This document shows, in pieces, positions 12,159 through 22,829 of a DNA stretch of 64,000 bases. The DNA comes from Anaspis maculata. Its lineage: Eukaryota; Arthropoda; Insecta; Coleoptera; Scraptiidae. Under the pieces are notes generated by a model. It made no database searches. It saw only the letters and a list, made by a program, of their open reading frames with translations, and was not told where the DNA came from. The stretch is from the NCBI GenBank assembly GCA_949128115.1, contig OX421964.1, positions 31,116,177 through 31,180,176 on the forward strand, in the 5' to 3' direction. The position numbers and the translations under genes were made by a program. Position 1 is the stretch's first letter. Every line of letters begins with the position of its first letter.

Positions 12159-13386
12159 AACAAGCGAATATGCCTCATGGGCATGAGGCTCAGTAGCGCA
12201 CTTCCTTTTTGAAGGATTAGTGAACGCAAGATGTTAATTAGGGTTCTACCGTTATTTGGGCACAAATTTCAATATGGCGGCCAAAATAACGTCAGATTCA
12301 TGAAATTTGGCTTGAAAATCAAAATGATCGTACTATAATAGACAAGGGTGAGTTCCAAGTTTCATGAAAATCGTTACACTAATGAGAGATTTCAATATTG
12401 CGGCCAAGATGACGGCAGAATGTTGGAATTTGGCTGGAGAATAAGAATGATCATACGAAACAAAGGTGAGTCCCAAGCTCCATGAAAATCGTTGAGTGAT
12501 AAGAAATTTCAATATGGCGGCAGAGCATCATTTGTCCAAAATCGGATGTATTTTGATAAAGTTCACATCGCCTGTGAATTTCACTCAAATCGGACCACTT
12601 TCAGAGAAATTCAAAATGGCGAATCAAAGATGGCGGCCAAGTGACAAGATTCATTGGTCAACTTTATATGGTGGTCACGTACGCATTCGATTGGCGTTTG
12701 CACCACATCGATATCTCTTTTCGTTGAGGCATTATTCTCCTAGTTCTATCACTTCGAAACATGTTCAATATGAAAAATACAAGATGGCGGCGGATTATCA
12801 ATTGTCAAAAATTGGATGTATCTAATTGAAGTTCACATCGCCTGCGAATTTCATTCGAATCAGACCACTTGCAGAGAAATTCAAAATGGCGGATAAAAGA
12901 TGGCGGCCAAGTGACAAAAGTCATTGGTCAACTTTATATGGCAGTCACGTACGCATTCGATTGGCGTTTGCACCACATCGATATCACTTTTCGTTGAGGC
13001 ATAATTCTCCTAGTTCTATCACTTCGGAACATGTTCAATATGGAGAAAACAAGATGGCGGCGGGACATAAATTGTCAAAAATTGGATAGATATTGATGTG
13101 GTTTACATTGCCTGCAAATTTCATTTCAATCGGATCACTTTTAGAGAAATTCAAATGGCGGATCAAAGATGGCGGCAGAATAACAAAAAACTAAAAGTCA
13201 AATTGACATCCTGGACATATGTACTATTGATCAGCGTTTACACCACATCGATATCTTTCTTCCCCGAGGAGTTATACCGGGTACGGACGGACGGACGGAC
13301 GGACGGACGGACGGACAAAGTGAAGCTAAAAGCGCCTTTTTCCCATTTTTTGAGAGAGTGCGCTAAAAACGGCGAGTCAAAAACGT
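12159..13386 (+). mobile_element. Helitron-like non-autonomous element, subfamily A, copy 2
   Basis: It starts near ACAAGCGAATATGCCTC and has a subterminal hairpin GCCTCAT-GGGC-ATGAGGC followed by TCAGTAGCGCAC. Diverged units of about 240 bp follow (about 12500, 12786, 13030), each with 'caagatggcgg' and 'caccacatcgatatc'. Then come a GGAC microsatellite at 13282-13316 and the right end GTGCGCTAAAAAC. The copy at 789-1901 is inverted relative to this one. The AGTAGCGCAC and GTGCGCTA motifs form a short subterminal inverted repeat. Frames inside are repeat translations. Confidence 0.72.
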
Positions 13387-13807
13387 AAACGTCATCAAAT
13401 AAACGTATTTCCAAAACTTGTCCCATTTTTGCAGGATATTTTCAGTATATTTTGGGAATGACTAATGAAGAATCAAAATGGTTCCGTAACTCATCTTGAA
13501 CAAGATATTGTATTGTTTTAATACCCCATAGTCATCTTCACAGTAGTCATAAGGGTCGTGGTGAGCGCTGAAGTGCTGTAAAGCTCGGAAAAAGAAGTCA
13601 ACATTTTTTTTTTCTGCATCAACTACTGGGTTATTAGCAGGCTTTTTTCGGTGAATTTTTCTGTAACGATAGCAACGAACGACGGCACAACGTGTAGATA
13701 ACAGTTTTTTGGAGCTGTGGGGGATTTTCAGGGTTTCGTTTTTGACGGCTTTTCCGTTTCATCCCTTTTCCCGGGGCATCACCGCACGATAGTAGATGCC
13801 TCAGTAC
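13387..13807. other. Spacer inside the nested complex
   Basis: About 420 bp without a recognised element or gene. It separates the Helitron-like copy from the TAA-flanked fold-back. Confidence 0.35.
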
Positions 13808-13810
13808 TAA

Positions 13811-15433
13811 TAGTCCAGTCAAAATAGGTTTTAACCGGAAATACATTCGGAAGTTGACAAAATTTGGTGGATCGATGCGGAATGTAACGTGGAATAACAT
13901 ACTGAAATTCCCGAAAATTCCAAGGCTTGGCTTTTTTTCTAGGGCCAATAAAAGAGCGCCATCCTTGGAAATTTTCGGTTTTTTTCTGAATAACTTGTAA
14001 ATTATCACTTTTAGAACACAAAGACCAGCGAAGCAAATGTAGCCCGTTAAGTTCTCAAGAGATCAGTACTTAATTTATTACTCTATGGTCAATAGCCTCT
14101 GAGATACAGCGTCTGCTAAGACGCAGTGAAAATTGTTCAAAATTTATTTCCGGATTTTACGTAACAATTTGCATAATGTCAGTTCAGAGGCTGTAACGTG
14201 GACAGCAGATGTGCGGATTTTATTGTGTTTTACATTTTTGAATAGCCAATTCAACCTTTGGTATCACACTTTTGTCTAGAAGTCGCCAACTCCAAAATGG
14301 TACTTTTCCTCGACCTCTGAAATTGATACTTGATTACCCGAAGAATCCCCAAAAATCGATTTTTTTCATAGCATGCCATTTGCCCAATTTTTCAAGTAGA
14401 GCAAAACCATCTAGGGAATATATGAAGAATTGAATACCAAAAAAACAACATGTTCCGGAATCTTTTTCCCAGTGATGGTTCCAGAGTTTTATGAGTTGAA
14501 AGACTAAAACGACCTATTTGGACAAAAAACTGGGTGGTCCAACACTAACTGCTGAATACTGTACGGACCTTGCATTTGAGGTGTAAGATGTCACTTGGCA
14601 GACGTGGAAAGTACATAAGTATATTCAATACGTCTGCTAAGTGGCATTTTGCATCATCAAATGCAAGGTCCGTACAGTATTCAGCAGTTAGTGTCCGAAC
14701 TACCTATCTTTCTTCCAAATAGATCGTTGTAGTCTTTCAATCCATATAACTCAGGAACCATCACTGGGAAAAAGATCTCGTTACATGTTATTTTTTTGGT
14801 ATTCAATTCTTTATATATTCCCTGGATGGTTTTGCCCTACTTAGAAAATTAGGCAAATGGCATGGTATGAAAAAAATCGATTTTTGGGGATTCTTCGGGA
14901 CATCAAGTATCGATTTCAAAGGTCGAGGAAAAGTACCATTTTGAAGTTGGCGACTTCTAGACAAAAGTGTGATACCGAATGTTGCATTGGCTTTCCAAAC
15001 ACGTAAAACAGATTGAAATCCGCACATTTGCTGTCCACGTACAACCCATGAACTGACACTATGCAAATTGTTACGTAAAATCCGGAAATAATTTTTGAGC
15101 AATTTTCACTGCGTTCCGGCAGACGCTGTATCTCAAAGGTTATCGATCAGAAAGTAATGAAATTAGTGCTGATCTCTTGGGAATTCAACGGGCTACATTT
15201 GCCTCGCGAGTATTGGTGTTCTAGAGGTAATAGTTTACAAGTTATTCAGAAAAAATCGAAAACTTTCAAGGATGGTGCTCTTTTATTGGTCCTAAAAAAA
15301 AATCCAAGCCATCGAATTTTCGGGAATTTTAGTATGTTATTCTACGTTGAATTCTGCATCGATCCACCAAATTTTGTCAACTCCCGAATTCATTTCCGGT
15401 TTGGCCCGATTTTTGCTTAATTTGACTGGACTA
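13811..15433. mobile_element. 1.62-kb fold-back, TAGTCCAGTC family, copy 1, TAA-flanked
   Basis: Left end TAGTCCAGTCAAAAT and right end TTTGACTGGACTA, flanked by TAA on both sides (13808-13810, 15434-15436). Almost the whole element is one imperfect palindrome centred near 14615. Paired landmarks include 'cgtaacaatttgcat', 'gtctagaagtcgccaac', 'ctgctgaatactgtacgg' and 'ttttcaagtagagcaaaacc'. It is homologous to 39887-41868 and is a shorter, uninterrupted copy that shows where insertions occurred in the other. Non-coding; the 3-bp TAA/TTA duplications suggest PIF/Harbinger-type integration. Confidence 0.78.
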
Positions 15434-15444
15434 TAAGGAACGCA

Positions 15445-15545
15445 TGAAAAAGTCCATCTGGCCCGGTGCGGATTTGAGCCCGGGACCTCCACCTTTGAAA
15501 GCGGGGCCGAGCTCACCGTGCTACCGACCGGGTTAGTCAACATTT
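15445..15545 (-). mobile_element. tRNA-derived SINE head (pol III boxes)
   Basis: On the minus strand an A-box-like TAGCACGGTGAG (15512-15523) is followed 31 bp later by a B-box-like GGCTCAAATCC (15470-15480). The surrounding sequence is GC-rich and tRNA-like, but the arms do not fold into a complete tRNA, so this is a SINE head or tRNA pseudogene rather than a working tRNA gene. It lies just outside the 13811-15433 fold-back. Confidence 0.55.
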
Positions 15546-15644
15546 CTTTATGGTCAATTACGAAGAGTTACTCACTGAGAACTCACTGAGAACGAGTATT
15601 TTTGCATTCAGATTATTGACTATGATCATTACTACTAGTAGTAC

Positions 15645-17283
15645 AAGAAAGATAGATTTAAACCTCGGAAAAAATATGGACGTCCTGAAAATTTGATATT
15701 TTGTTCAGAATTGAGTGCTCTACAACATATTCAAAATCGCCAAAAATCGCACCCGGGGGCTTTGAGTTATTGGAGGGGGGGTAAAAAATTGCTGATAAAA
15801 ATGGAGGGGATGGAACCCGTCAACCCATTGGATGCGAATACATTATAGTTCGAAGTATCATATCCCATTGATACCATTTTGGCACAAAAAGTGTCCATCA
15901 TTGTTGAAGGGGAGTAGTGGGGGGCCGAAGCTCTGCTAGGTGGTCCATTTTGTTTTTCTGGTCATGTAGAACCGATCACGACAAGTTTGGTATCTTTTCC
16001 GACTAAATTCAATCTCCTGAACTCGTATCCGATGTGTAAATTCGGATGAAAACAAGTTTGAACAAGTTAACTTGAGAAAATTTGTTTTTTCTTTGACAAT
16101 TTTGACGAATTTTTTATTTATTGTTGGAGGTGTTCATTTTCAGAAAATTTTCAGGAACCATCAAATTGAAGTGTATTCTCCACAAAAATCATCCACCCGA
16201 TGTATAATTTTGTTTCTCGAGTTTAAAAAATCGATTTGAACTTGAGCCGGCGCTGCGCGTCGTCTACTACTGACCAGAACACTACAGCATGCACCTTTAA
16301 ATGAAAACACCTCAAACTATCGAAGAAATAACAACTTATCTTTGAAAATTGGAGGATCTGTGGAGAATTGAATTCCATATAACATAAACAAAATCGCCAT
16401 GAATCGCACTGCAGGGTTTTGAGTTATTTAGGGGAGAGGTAACAGTTCGTAGAGTATGAATCCTATCAAAGTGTTATCCTTCTCCTCAAATAACTCAAAA
16501 TCCTGCATTACGATTCATGGCAATTTTGTTCATGGTATAGGGAATTCAGTTCTGCACAAATCCTCCAATTTTCGAAGATTAGTTGTTATTTCTCCAATAG
16601 TTTGAGGTGTTTTCATTTAAAGGTGCATGCTGTAGTGTTCTGGTCAGTAGTAGACGACGCGCCGCGCCGGCTCAAGTTCAAATCGATTTTTTAAACTCGA
16701 GAAACAAAATTATACATCGAGTGGATGATTTTTATGGAGAATACACTTCAATTCAATGGTCCCTGGAAATGTTCTAAAAATGAACACCTCCAACAGTAAA
16801 TAAAAAATTCGTCAAAATTGTCAAAGAAAAAACAAGTTTTCTCCATTTAACTTGTTCAAACTTGTTTTAATCCGAATTTACACATCGGATACGAGTTCAG
16901 GAGACTGAATTTAGTCGGAAAAGATACCAAACTTGTCGTGATCGGTTCTACATGACCAGAAAAACAAATTGGACCACCTGGCAGAGCTTCGCCCCCCCCA
17001 CTACTCCCCTTCAACAATGATGGACACTTTTTGTGCCAAAATGGAATCAATGGGATATGATACGTCGAACCATAATGTATCCGCATCCAATGGATTGACG
17101 GGTTTCATCCCCTCCATGTTTACCTGGAATTTTTTACCCCCCCTCCAATAACTCAAAACCCCCGTGTGCGATTTTTGGCGATTTTGGATATGTTGTAGAG
17201 CACTCAATTCTGAACAGAATATCAAATTTTCATGACGTCCATATTTATTCCAAGGTTTTGCCGATTTTTTTACTATTTTTCCT
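15645..17283. mobile_element. 1.64-kb fold-back inserted in the right arm of the 11383-17800 element
   Basis: Palindrome centred near 16480, with outer ends AAGAAAGATAG and CTATTTTTCCT, flanked by GTAC on both sides (15641-15644, 17284-17287). Pairs include 'caaaaatcgcac', 'gatgcgaatacat', 'gacaagtttggtatctttt' and 'gcatgctgtagtgttctggt'. The opposite arm of the host element (11890-11930) reads through the same place with a single GTAC ('gcta-GTAC-caattga' in reverse complement), so the empty site is visible and the 4-bp duplication is supported. No coding capacity. Confidence 0.78.
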
Positions 17284-17800
17284 GTACTATAGTTTCAATT
17301 GATTTTTCACTAATTCCATAATGGACGAATTCAAAATGGCGTCCATAAGAAAAAAAGCGATCGACTGTCATATTTCCAAAAATAATACCGGGAACGGTGG
17401 CAACACATCACATTTCATTCATGATGTCATTCTTCGTGAAAATACAAAGATTTATCAAAATATCTTGGAAAATCACTGAATTATTGGAAAATGTCAATTT
17501 CCATAAAACCGACCACTAAATTCAAAATATTTTAGAAACGGCTAAAAATATTCAAACACGGCTTATTTTAACTTGATGAGCATTGAATTGTGAATCTACA
17601 TGGTGATTTTCATAATTCCAATTTTTTTGGTTCATGAGTTAGAATTTTTGCATTTTTGATCACCCTGTATACGGCGTCTGCACGGACCGATATCTTGGCA
17701 ACACCTCTTAAAATCAAGGCAAGGGTATGTACAATATTCGTACCAAACGGCACTGCTCAATTATTAAATGCAAGGTGGTTGGCGCCTAACATCCGGACTA

Positions 17801-19195
17801 TTACATGCAACGTTCAAAGTCGAACCCTCACTCAATGTTTTTATTCCAACGTTGGTACAATCTAGAAATAAATTTTTAGTTCATAATCAACCCTAGAACA
17901 ACGTTGCAATAATTTGAACCACTTATCAACGTTAAATCATCTCGGAGTCAATTATTCATTCTTGAGCAGCTTTAAATCTTTTCAAGTTATAGGCACAGTT
18001 TTATATTGCCGAAGTACTAATAACTAAATAGTAAGTTATGCCATCAGCTCTTCCTATCTCGTGCGCGATTGCTCTCTTTGGTAGCGAGCCCACTTCTATC
18101 CCACCCACGATCAAAATTTACGACCCAATAATACATGCCTTATCAAAATAGTATAATCTCCATGTATGCCACTTATATACAAAAATAATGCGATTATCCC
18201 AGCAGCATCAGCCTCAGTTCCCGCTGTTCCAGACGATAATCAGGTGATAAGCGATTACCCGGGCCTCCTAATTGAACGCATTGTCCTGCGTCCTCGAATT
18301 TCACTGAATAGCCGCTCATCAGGCACGTGCCGCGCACTCAAACAACCCCCAGAGCGATTCTTTGTGGCGGTTGTGTCAACAACCACTTGGCCCTCGTGTA
18401 CACACCATTCCTGATGCTCTCTCGTTTTCCTCTCTTATTTTTTCCCAATTTCTACCATTTACATTCGCCGCCGCCCGCTCCCCATGCTCTCCCATGACCC
18501 CGCCGCCGGCGCTGATACAATTTTCCTGATGCTCATTCATCCGACCTTTGATTGTTTTCTTGAATATCATTCTAGACGAACCATGTGCCGCGTGTTGTTA
18601 CTGCTCGTTTCTTATGTGTGTGAGTTCACTTGTCAAAAAGGCCAGTAGATTAACTTTTGAACGGAGATATTTATCTCCGTGGCAGGTATATTCCTGAAGT
18701 GTCCGGATGGCTGTTTGTTATTTGAGGCATTCCTTTGTCGCGTCGGGATTCTGCTAAATAGATTCGGTTATCTTCTGGGTCATCTTTCTGGTGGTAACCG
18801 ATCACGTTTTATCTAGATCACGAGCAATTTCATTTATTTCCATAAAGTTCTTCGTGCATGAGAGCATAAGGCCTATATCACTGGTGTAGGTTATACCTGG
18901 ATTACCTGGTGATATGCGTGGAGTTTTACTGCCCTATGCGGGTTTTTACGATTATTCCAAAAATGGAAATAAAATAGATGAGTCCGGGCCGTAAAATAAA
19001 TCAAATGGGCAACGCATAAAAACGTTGACAAGATATTAACGCTTTTGTTCTCTGGTGCGCAGCTCGGGAGGTTTATCTAGTGACACACTGATGTTCGTGA
19101 TGTCTTTTAGCCTTTGGTTATAAGCGCTTGGTTGAGCAGTCAAGATCAGTCATCACGCACACCATCGGTATTCATCTAGCTTCAACATGTAGCTA
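17801..19195. other. Single-copy-looking sequence, no gene identified
   Basis: It has moderate GC with patches at 18200-18380 and 18440-18520, and no inverted repeats visible. A minus-strand frame at 18376-18570 and a plus-strand one at 18166-18414 are short and unrecognised. It may be host intergenic sequence between two element-rich blocks. Confidence 0.4.
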
Positions 19196-20168
19196 TACAG
19201 GGTCATTCGAAAAAGATGTCCACCCTTTTTTTCTAGAGATAAGTTGAAAAATTTGAGACAAAATTTTCATGCACTGCACAATATTGAGTAATACGTCATT
19301 AAAAGGGTCTTGGAAAACCAGCGGTTTTCATTTTATGATGGAAAACAAAAATCTGGAAAAACACGTTTTGATGTATAAATGAGAATCAATGAGAATTTTT
19401 TCGAACTGATGTGAACTGCATTCAATAAAACTTATCAAAACGGTCAGTATGATGTGATTGATGTGTAACTCAATACGCAATAGCTATATTTAAAAATTTT
19501 GACGCAATTCAATTTTATCCATCAAAATCTTCATTTTGGAAAATCTCAAAATTTCAAAATAGTCATTGCATATTGAATTACACATCATACTGACCGTTTT
19601 GATGAGTTCTATTAAATGCAGTTTGCAGTTTGAAAAAATGCTCATTGATTCCCATTTTGTACCGTATGTTCGTTAAAATCATGAATTAGGGCAGGCTATG
19701 AAGGTAAAAACGTATGTCGTGAATTCATCAATAATCAATCAAATTTGATGTCAACATGATGAGTCGTCGTCATGGAATACATTTTGGACATACGTTTCAA
19801 GTTCACAGCCTGCCCTAATTCATGATTCTAACGAACATACGGTACATAAAAACGTGTTTTCCAGATTTTTGTTTTCTATCATAAAATGAAAACCGCTGGA
19901 AATTTTCGGAAACTTTCTGCACTTGTCCATTGAAACTTCTTGGGACCTCTTCAGTGACGTATCACTCAATAATGTACAGTGGAAAAAAAAATTGTCTCAA
20001 ATTTTGAGATGCCCTCGTACTCAGAGTTTTGGTGAAGTACTTTTCCTGACATATTAAACTTAAACAGAAAAAGCAGCTCTACACAACAGTTTTTGTCGCA
20101 ACTCGCTATCGGTAATCAATCTCTATAAGAACGGGGGTGGACATATTTTTTTAATGCGTGACCCTGTA
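19196..20168. mobile_element. 973-bp fold-back with TACAGGGT ends
   Basis: Left end TACAGGGTCATTCGAAAAAG and right end TTTTAATGCGTGACCCTGTA; TA is the likely target duplication. The arms share 'gatgtccaccc', 'aaaccagcggttttcat' and 'caaaacggtcagtatgatgtg'. The right arm is interrupted by the nested MITE at 19663-19841. Non-coding. It shares its terminal TACAGGGT motif with the palindromes at 25906 and 60827. Confidence 0.75.
19663..19841. mobile_element. 179-bp MITE nested in the right arm, GTAC-flanked
   Basis: Terminal repeats CGTATGTTCGTTAAAATCAT at the left and ATGATTCTAACGAACATACG at the right, continuing through 'gaattagggcaggct'. GTAC flanks both sides (19659-19662, 19842-19845). The uninterrupted left arm of the host palindrome has a single ATAC at the equivalent point, so this is a recent insertion with a probable 4-bp duplication. 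Confidence 0.8.
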
Positions 20169-20560
20169 GATACTAAATGCACCAAATTTGAGAGAAATTG
20201 AAGTTTAATTTGAAGTTCAGAGATCAAAATCGATTTTCGAGACTCGAAAGATTGATTTCCTACCAGCAATGAAAGGAAAAGTAGAGCGCGCGTCAGAAGT
20301 TTGGACCAATGGATTTTTCTTTTTCTCTGTCAGGAATATAGGAAAACGCTTGAGTAGGTCGAATCGACTTTTTCCGATGAAACATTGTTCGATTTTTTTT
20401 TTCTCTACCCCTCCCCGGTTTCGAGCAGTGACGTCATTGGCATTTTTTTGAATAACAACTGTCTCGGCCCCGTTCATTGAAAACTGCATTCGTGTGCACT
20501 GAGGGTATGCAACCCAAAATATCCCTGTGTTGTCCAAGTCCTCACCCCTCACCCCCTGTT
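20169..20560. other. No feature seen
   Basis: AT-rich lead into the GC-rich island. Short frames on both strands here are not recognisable. Confidence 0.35.
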
Positions 20561-20564
20561 CGGT

Positions 20565-21230
20565 GTGCCTGGCACTTGGCTGTCAGGCGCAAGCGTAAAC
20601 GAGCTCCAGCACTTTCTTCGGCCGTCTTCGGCATTCTTCGGCTTTCTTTCCGCTCGTGCCTTTGCCGCTTCGTTCGAAGCGGTGTCGATCTCCGTACGTC
20701 GAGCGGGAAGCCACGCCGTCTTTTTTTTGGTCATCGTTCTCGCGGCCATCTTGTCGTGCCATCGGCGTACATTCGTACTCGACCAGAAGCCCATCCAAGG
20801 CCCATCGCGTCCGATAGTGACTCCTGGAGGATCTCTGCAGCATCTCCAAGTCCAGAAAGCGGCAGTTTTCACCGCTTTCACCGGGGAGCGGCTTGGACCA
20901 GCCAGCCGCACACAAAGCTCCAGTTTCGGACGGGATCGAGTCGTTCGTCCGCCATTTTGGTGACGAACACGGGCACTCGTGCATTTCAAAAGGAAATCCA
21001 CCACCAGAACGGCCATCCACCCCGACGCCGCCTTCGGACTCCGCCAGGACGACGCCGCCACCGAATAAGATCCCGTAAGTTCCATATTTTCCATTGTTTC
21101 TACCATTTACCGTTTATTCCCGTTTGCCGGGGTGTATACCTTCAGTGCAGTTCGTCTCGTTTTCAGGACGCCACTCGGCGCCAGCGAATCTGCCCCCGAT
21201 CAGAACCACTCGGATTTTTCATTTCATTTA
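20565..21230 (+). other. GC-rich island with a possible 92-bp intron; coding status unknown
   Basis: Clearly more GC- and CpG-rich than its surroundings, with overlapping open frames on both strands. The longest (20477-21337 plus, 286 codons; 20549-21106 minus, 185 codons) resemble no family I know and are low in complexity (Arg/Ser/Pro-rich). A strong donor, CCC|GTAAGT (GT at 21075), and an acceptor, GTTTTCAG|GACG (AG at 21165-21166), define a 92-bp intron. Removing it extends the proline-rich frame that is open from 20821 ('TPTPPSDSARTTPPP'). A poly-T tract and ATTAAA near 21300 follow. It could be a host 5' exon or CpG island, or a retroelement leader. Confidence 0.35.
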
Positions 21231-21380
21231 ATTCACATTGTTTTTTTTTTTATTGTTTTGTAATTCTGTCTGTTTGTGTTTTTTTTCTTTTGTTTTGCAT
21301 TAAAGTTTTTGATTGTTGTTGTGAATTTTATTTCTGACTGTCGCTTGCTGCTTTCCTAATCCAAGAGTTATTGTTTTAAT

Positions 21381-21402
21381 GCAGCCTTCATCGGAAGGCT
21401 GC
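21381..21402. other. Perfect 8-bp stem hairpin
   Basis: GCAGCCTT-CATCGG-AAGGCTGC forms an 8-bp stem with a 6-base loop, about 80 bp downstream of the ATTAAA after the GC-rich island. It is not the conserved histone 3' stem-loop. The function is unknown; it could be a transcript 3'-end structure or a chance palindrome. Confidence 0.4.
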
Positions 21403-21447
21403 CGTCTTTATGTGTACCGCGCTAACAACAACCCTCAATTTTTTTTC

Positions 21448-21833
21448 CTAGATTTGAATAGACCAAGAAATTTCGATTCCAACAATATGGACATGATTGT
21501 ATGCCATTGGGTCAATATTTCTAGGAATTATTGATTTCTTAAAATTAATCGAAAAACAGGAATGGAGTTTTAATAAAGTTTTCACCAAATAAACAACTTT
21601 TATTTGCAAAAACGAAACGATACTAAAATGTGTTACTCTTGCAAAAACTGTCGAAAGTAAATGTTCCAGCTGACAGTAATTTTTTTCTTGGCAGTACGCC
21701 ATCGAACTTGAAACTCGGAACAAACATTTTGGAAAATTTCGGGGTGCATTCGGGATGCCCTTATTTCGTCTCGAATCCTCTCTTTCAACTGGTCGATGTT
21801 ATTCAGCCGATTGAAATACACAGGGTTTTTCAC
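21448..21833 (-). pseudogene. mariner-type transposase C-terminal fragment and 3' UTR
   Basis: On the minus strand 21639-21833 encodes 'VYFNRLNNIDQLKERIRDEI' followed by 'HPEIFQNVCSEFQVRWRTA' and a stop. This is the tail pattern of mariner-family transposases (a 'V-Y', then 'L...RI...EI', then 'V...F..R'). The catalytic DDE region is absent. Downstream, AATAAA-containing AT-rich sequence resembles a 3' UTR. The fragment abuts the repeat at 21834, which has replaced or truncated the upstream part. Confidence 0.6.
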
Positions 21834-22140
21834 GAAGTAACCGACATAGTTCAAGGGTAGATGTATACTTTCTCGAAATCAGAATCTGCCTCCGAAATTT
21901 TCCTGACGTCTTCCGTTTCCGATATACAGGGTGATTTATGTGTTCAACCGGAAAGTTTGATTAGCCATATCTCACGAATAGATCAATAGAATCGATTGAA
22001 ATCTTATACAGGTATATTCTAAAACCAAGGGCCTTTATGACAAACTGCAAATAGCTCCTTTTATTGATAGTGACACTTCTGTTTGACAGATGACAGCCAA
22101 AAACTAATTCGGTCATTCGACAGCAAAACTATGTCTGCAT
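21834..22140. repeat. Half copy of the 25906-27051 fold-back plus a shared segment
   Basis: 'cacgaagtaaccgacat', 'cgtttccgatatacagggtg' and 'tttatgtgttcaacc' match the left arm of 25906-27051. The distal part, 22085-22140, is the inverse of 5375-5425. Only one arm is present, so this is a truncated copy. Non-coding. Confidence 0.65.
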
Positions 22141-22267
22141 ACCTGATTTCAAGTCGATCGATTTAACGGTTCGGCAGTTAACGTGGAAGATCACAGACAC
22201 GCAACACACACACCCTTTCCACAGACAGACATCCAGTGGTCGAAATGTACCGGAACAGACCGGAACG

Positions 22268-22357
22268 GCGTTCCAGTTCGTGAAATATTCTCAAAAACCG
22301 TTCCGTCTCGTGAAATTTTGTCGAAAGCCGTTCCGTTTCGTGGAAAATGTGCCGATA
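22268..22357. repeat. Three-copy 30-bp minisatellite
   Basis: Three head-to-tail units of about 30 bp, each with 'CGTTCC-GT-TCGTGAAAT'. Units start at about 22268, 22298 and 22328. A related phrase, 'cgttccggttcgtgaaaatt', appears at about 25650. Confidence 0.7.
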
Positions 22358-22829
22358 AGACGTTTAGACTTGTCTTTCAATATAATTTTGTCTTTTGTTG
22401 AATTAATTTGATTTAATTGTCTCGTCATCACATTTACTCTTGCAAGAAATTTTAATCGTACATTATTATTGTAGGTATCTCTATCCATTCACGAAGAAAA
22501 TTCAGTTGTGTTCCTTTTTGAGCTGTTAGTGAACTTTAACGTAGAGTGATGAAATGACCGCGACTGTTTTTAGCGCATTTTCCATCTTGATGAAAATCGC
22601 TATTGCAACCGCTTTGTCCGTCCGTCCGTCCGTCCGTCCGTCCGTCCGTCCGTCCGTTCCTCGAACTCCTCCAAAACTAGACGACGTAGCTTTCTAATTT
22701 TTTCGCTGTTACATAGCTGCCACTCCCAAAGGAGGGCTAGGCTATATTGGATGTCTATATTGCGCCGCCAACATAGAGAAAACCGCCCCCAATAAACATG
22801 AAATAACATAATATTGCACTTTCTACCAG

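Larger units (their letters stand above)
11383..17800. mobile_element. Large fold-back element with TTA target duplication, filled by nested insertions
   Basis: The left terminus TAGTCCGGATGTTA (11383) and right terminus TAACATCCGGACTA (17787-17800) are perfect inverted repeats, directly flanked by TTA on both sides (11380-11382, 17801-17803). The arms are about 560 bp: the left is 11383-11947, and the right is split into 15590-15640 and 17288-17800. Shared landmarks include 'ggtgttgccaagat', 'tgatcaaaaatgcaaaaatt' and 'tggtactagcagtaatag'. The middle holds other elements (12159-13386, 13811-15433, a SINE head near 15445-15545), and the right arm is broken by 15645-17283. A 3-bp TTA duplication is typical of PIF/Harbinger elements; that assignment is inference, since no transposase is present. 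Confidence 0.75.

Noticed and set aside
12496..13388. Consecutive frames with 'MADQRWRPSDK'-like peptides as repeated protein modules
   Set aside because: They translate the tandem units of the Helitron-like element; the same DNA repeats appear in other frames and on the other strand elsewhere.
20477..21337. 286-codon open frame
   Set aside because: It has a low-complexity Arg/Ser/Pro composition, overlaps a 185-codon frame on the other strand, and is crossed by a better intron-like break. High GC alone makes long chance frames likely.
21381..21402. Histone mRNA 3' stem-loop
   Set aside because: The stem and loop sequence do not match the conserved histone element, and no histone gene lies nearby.
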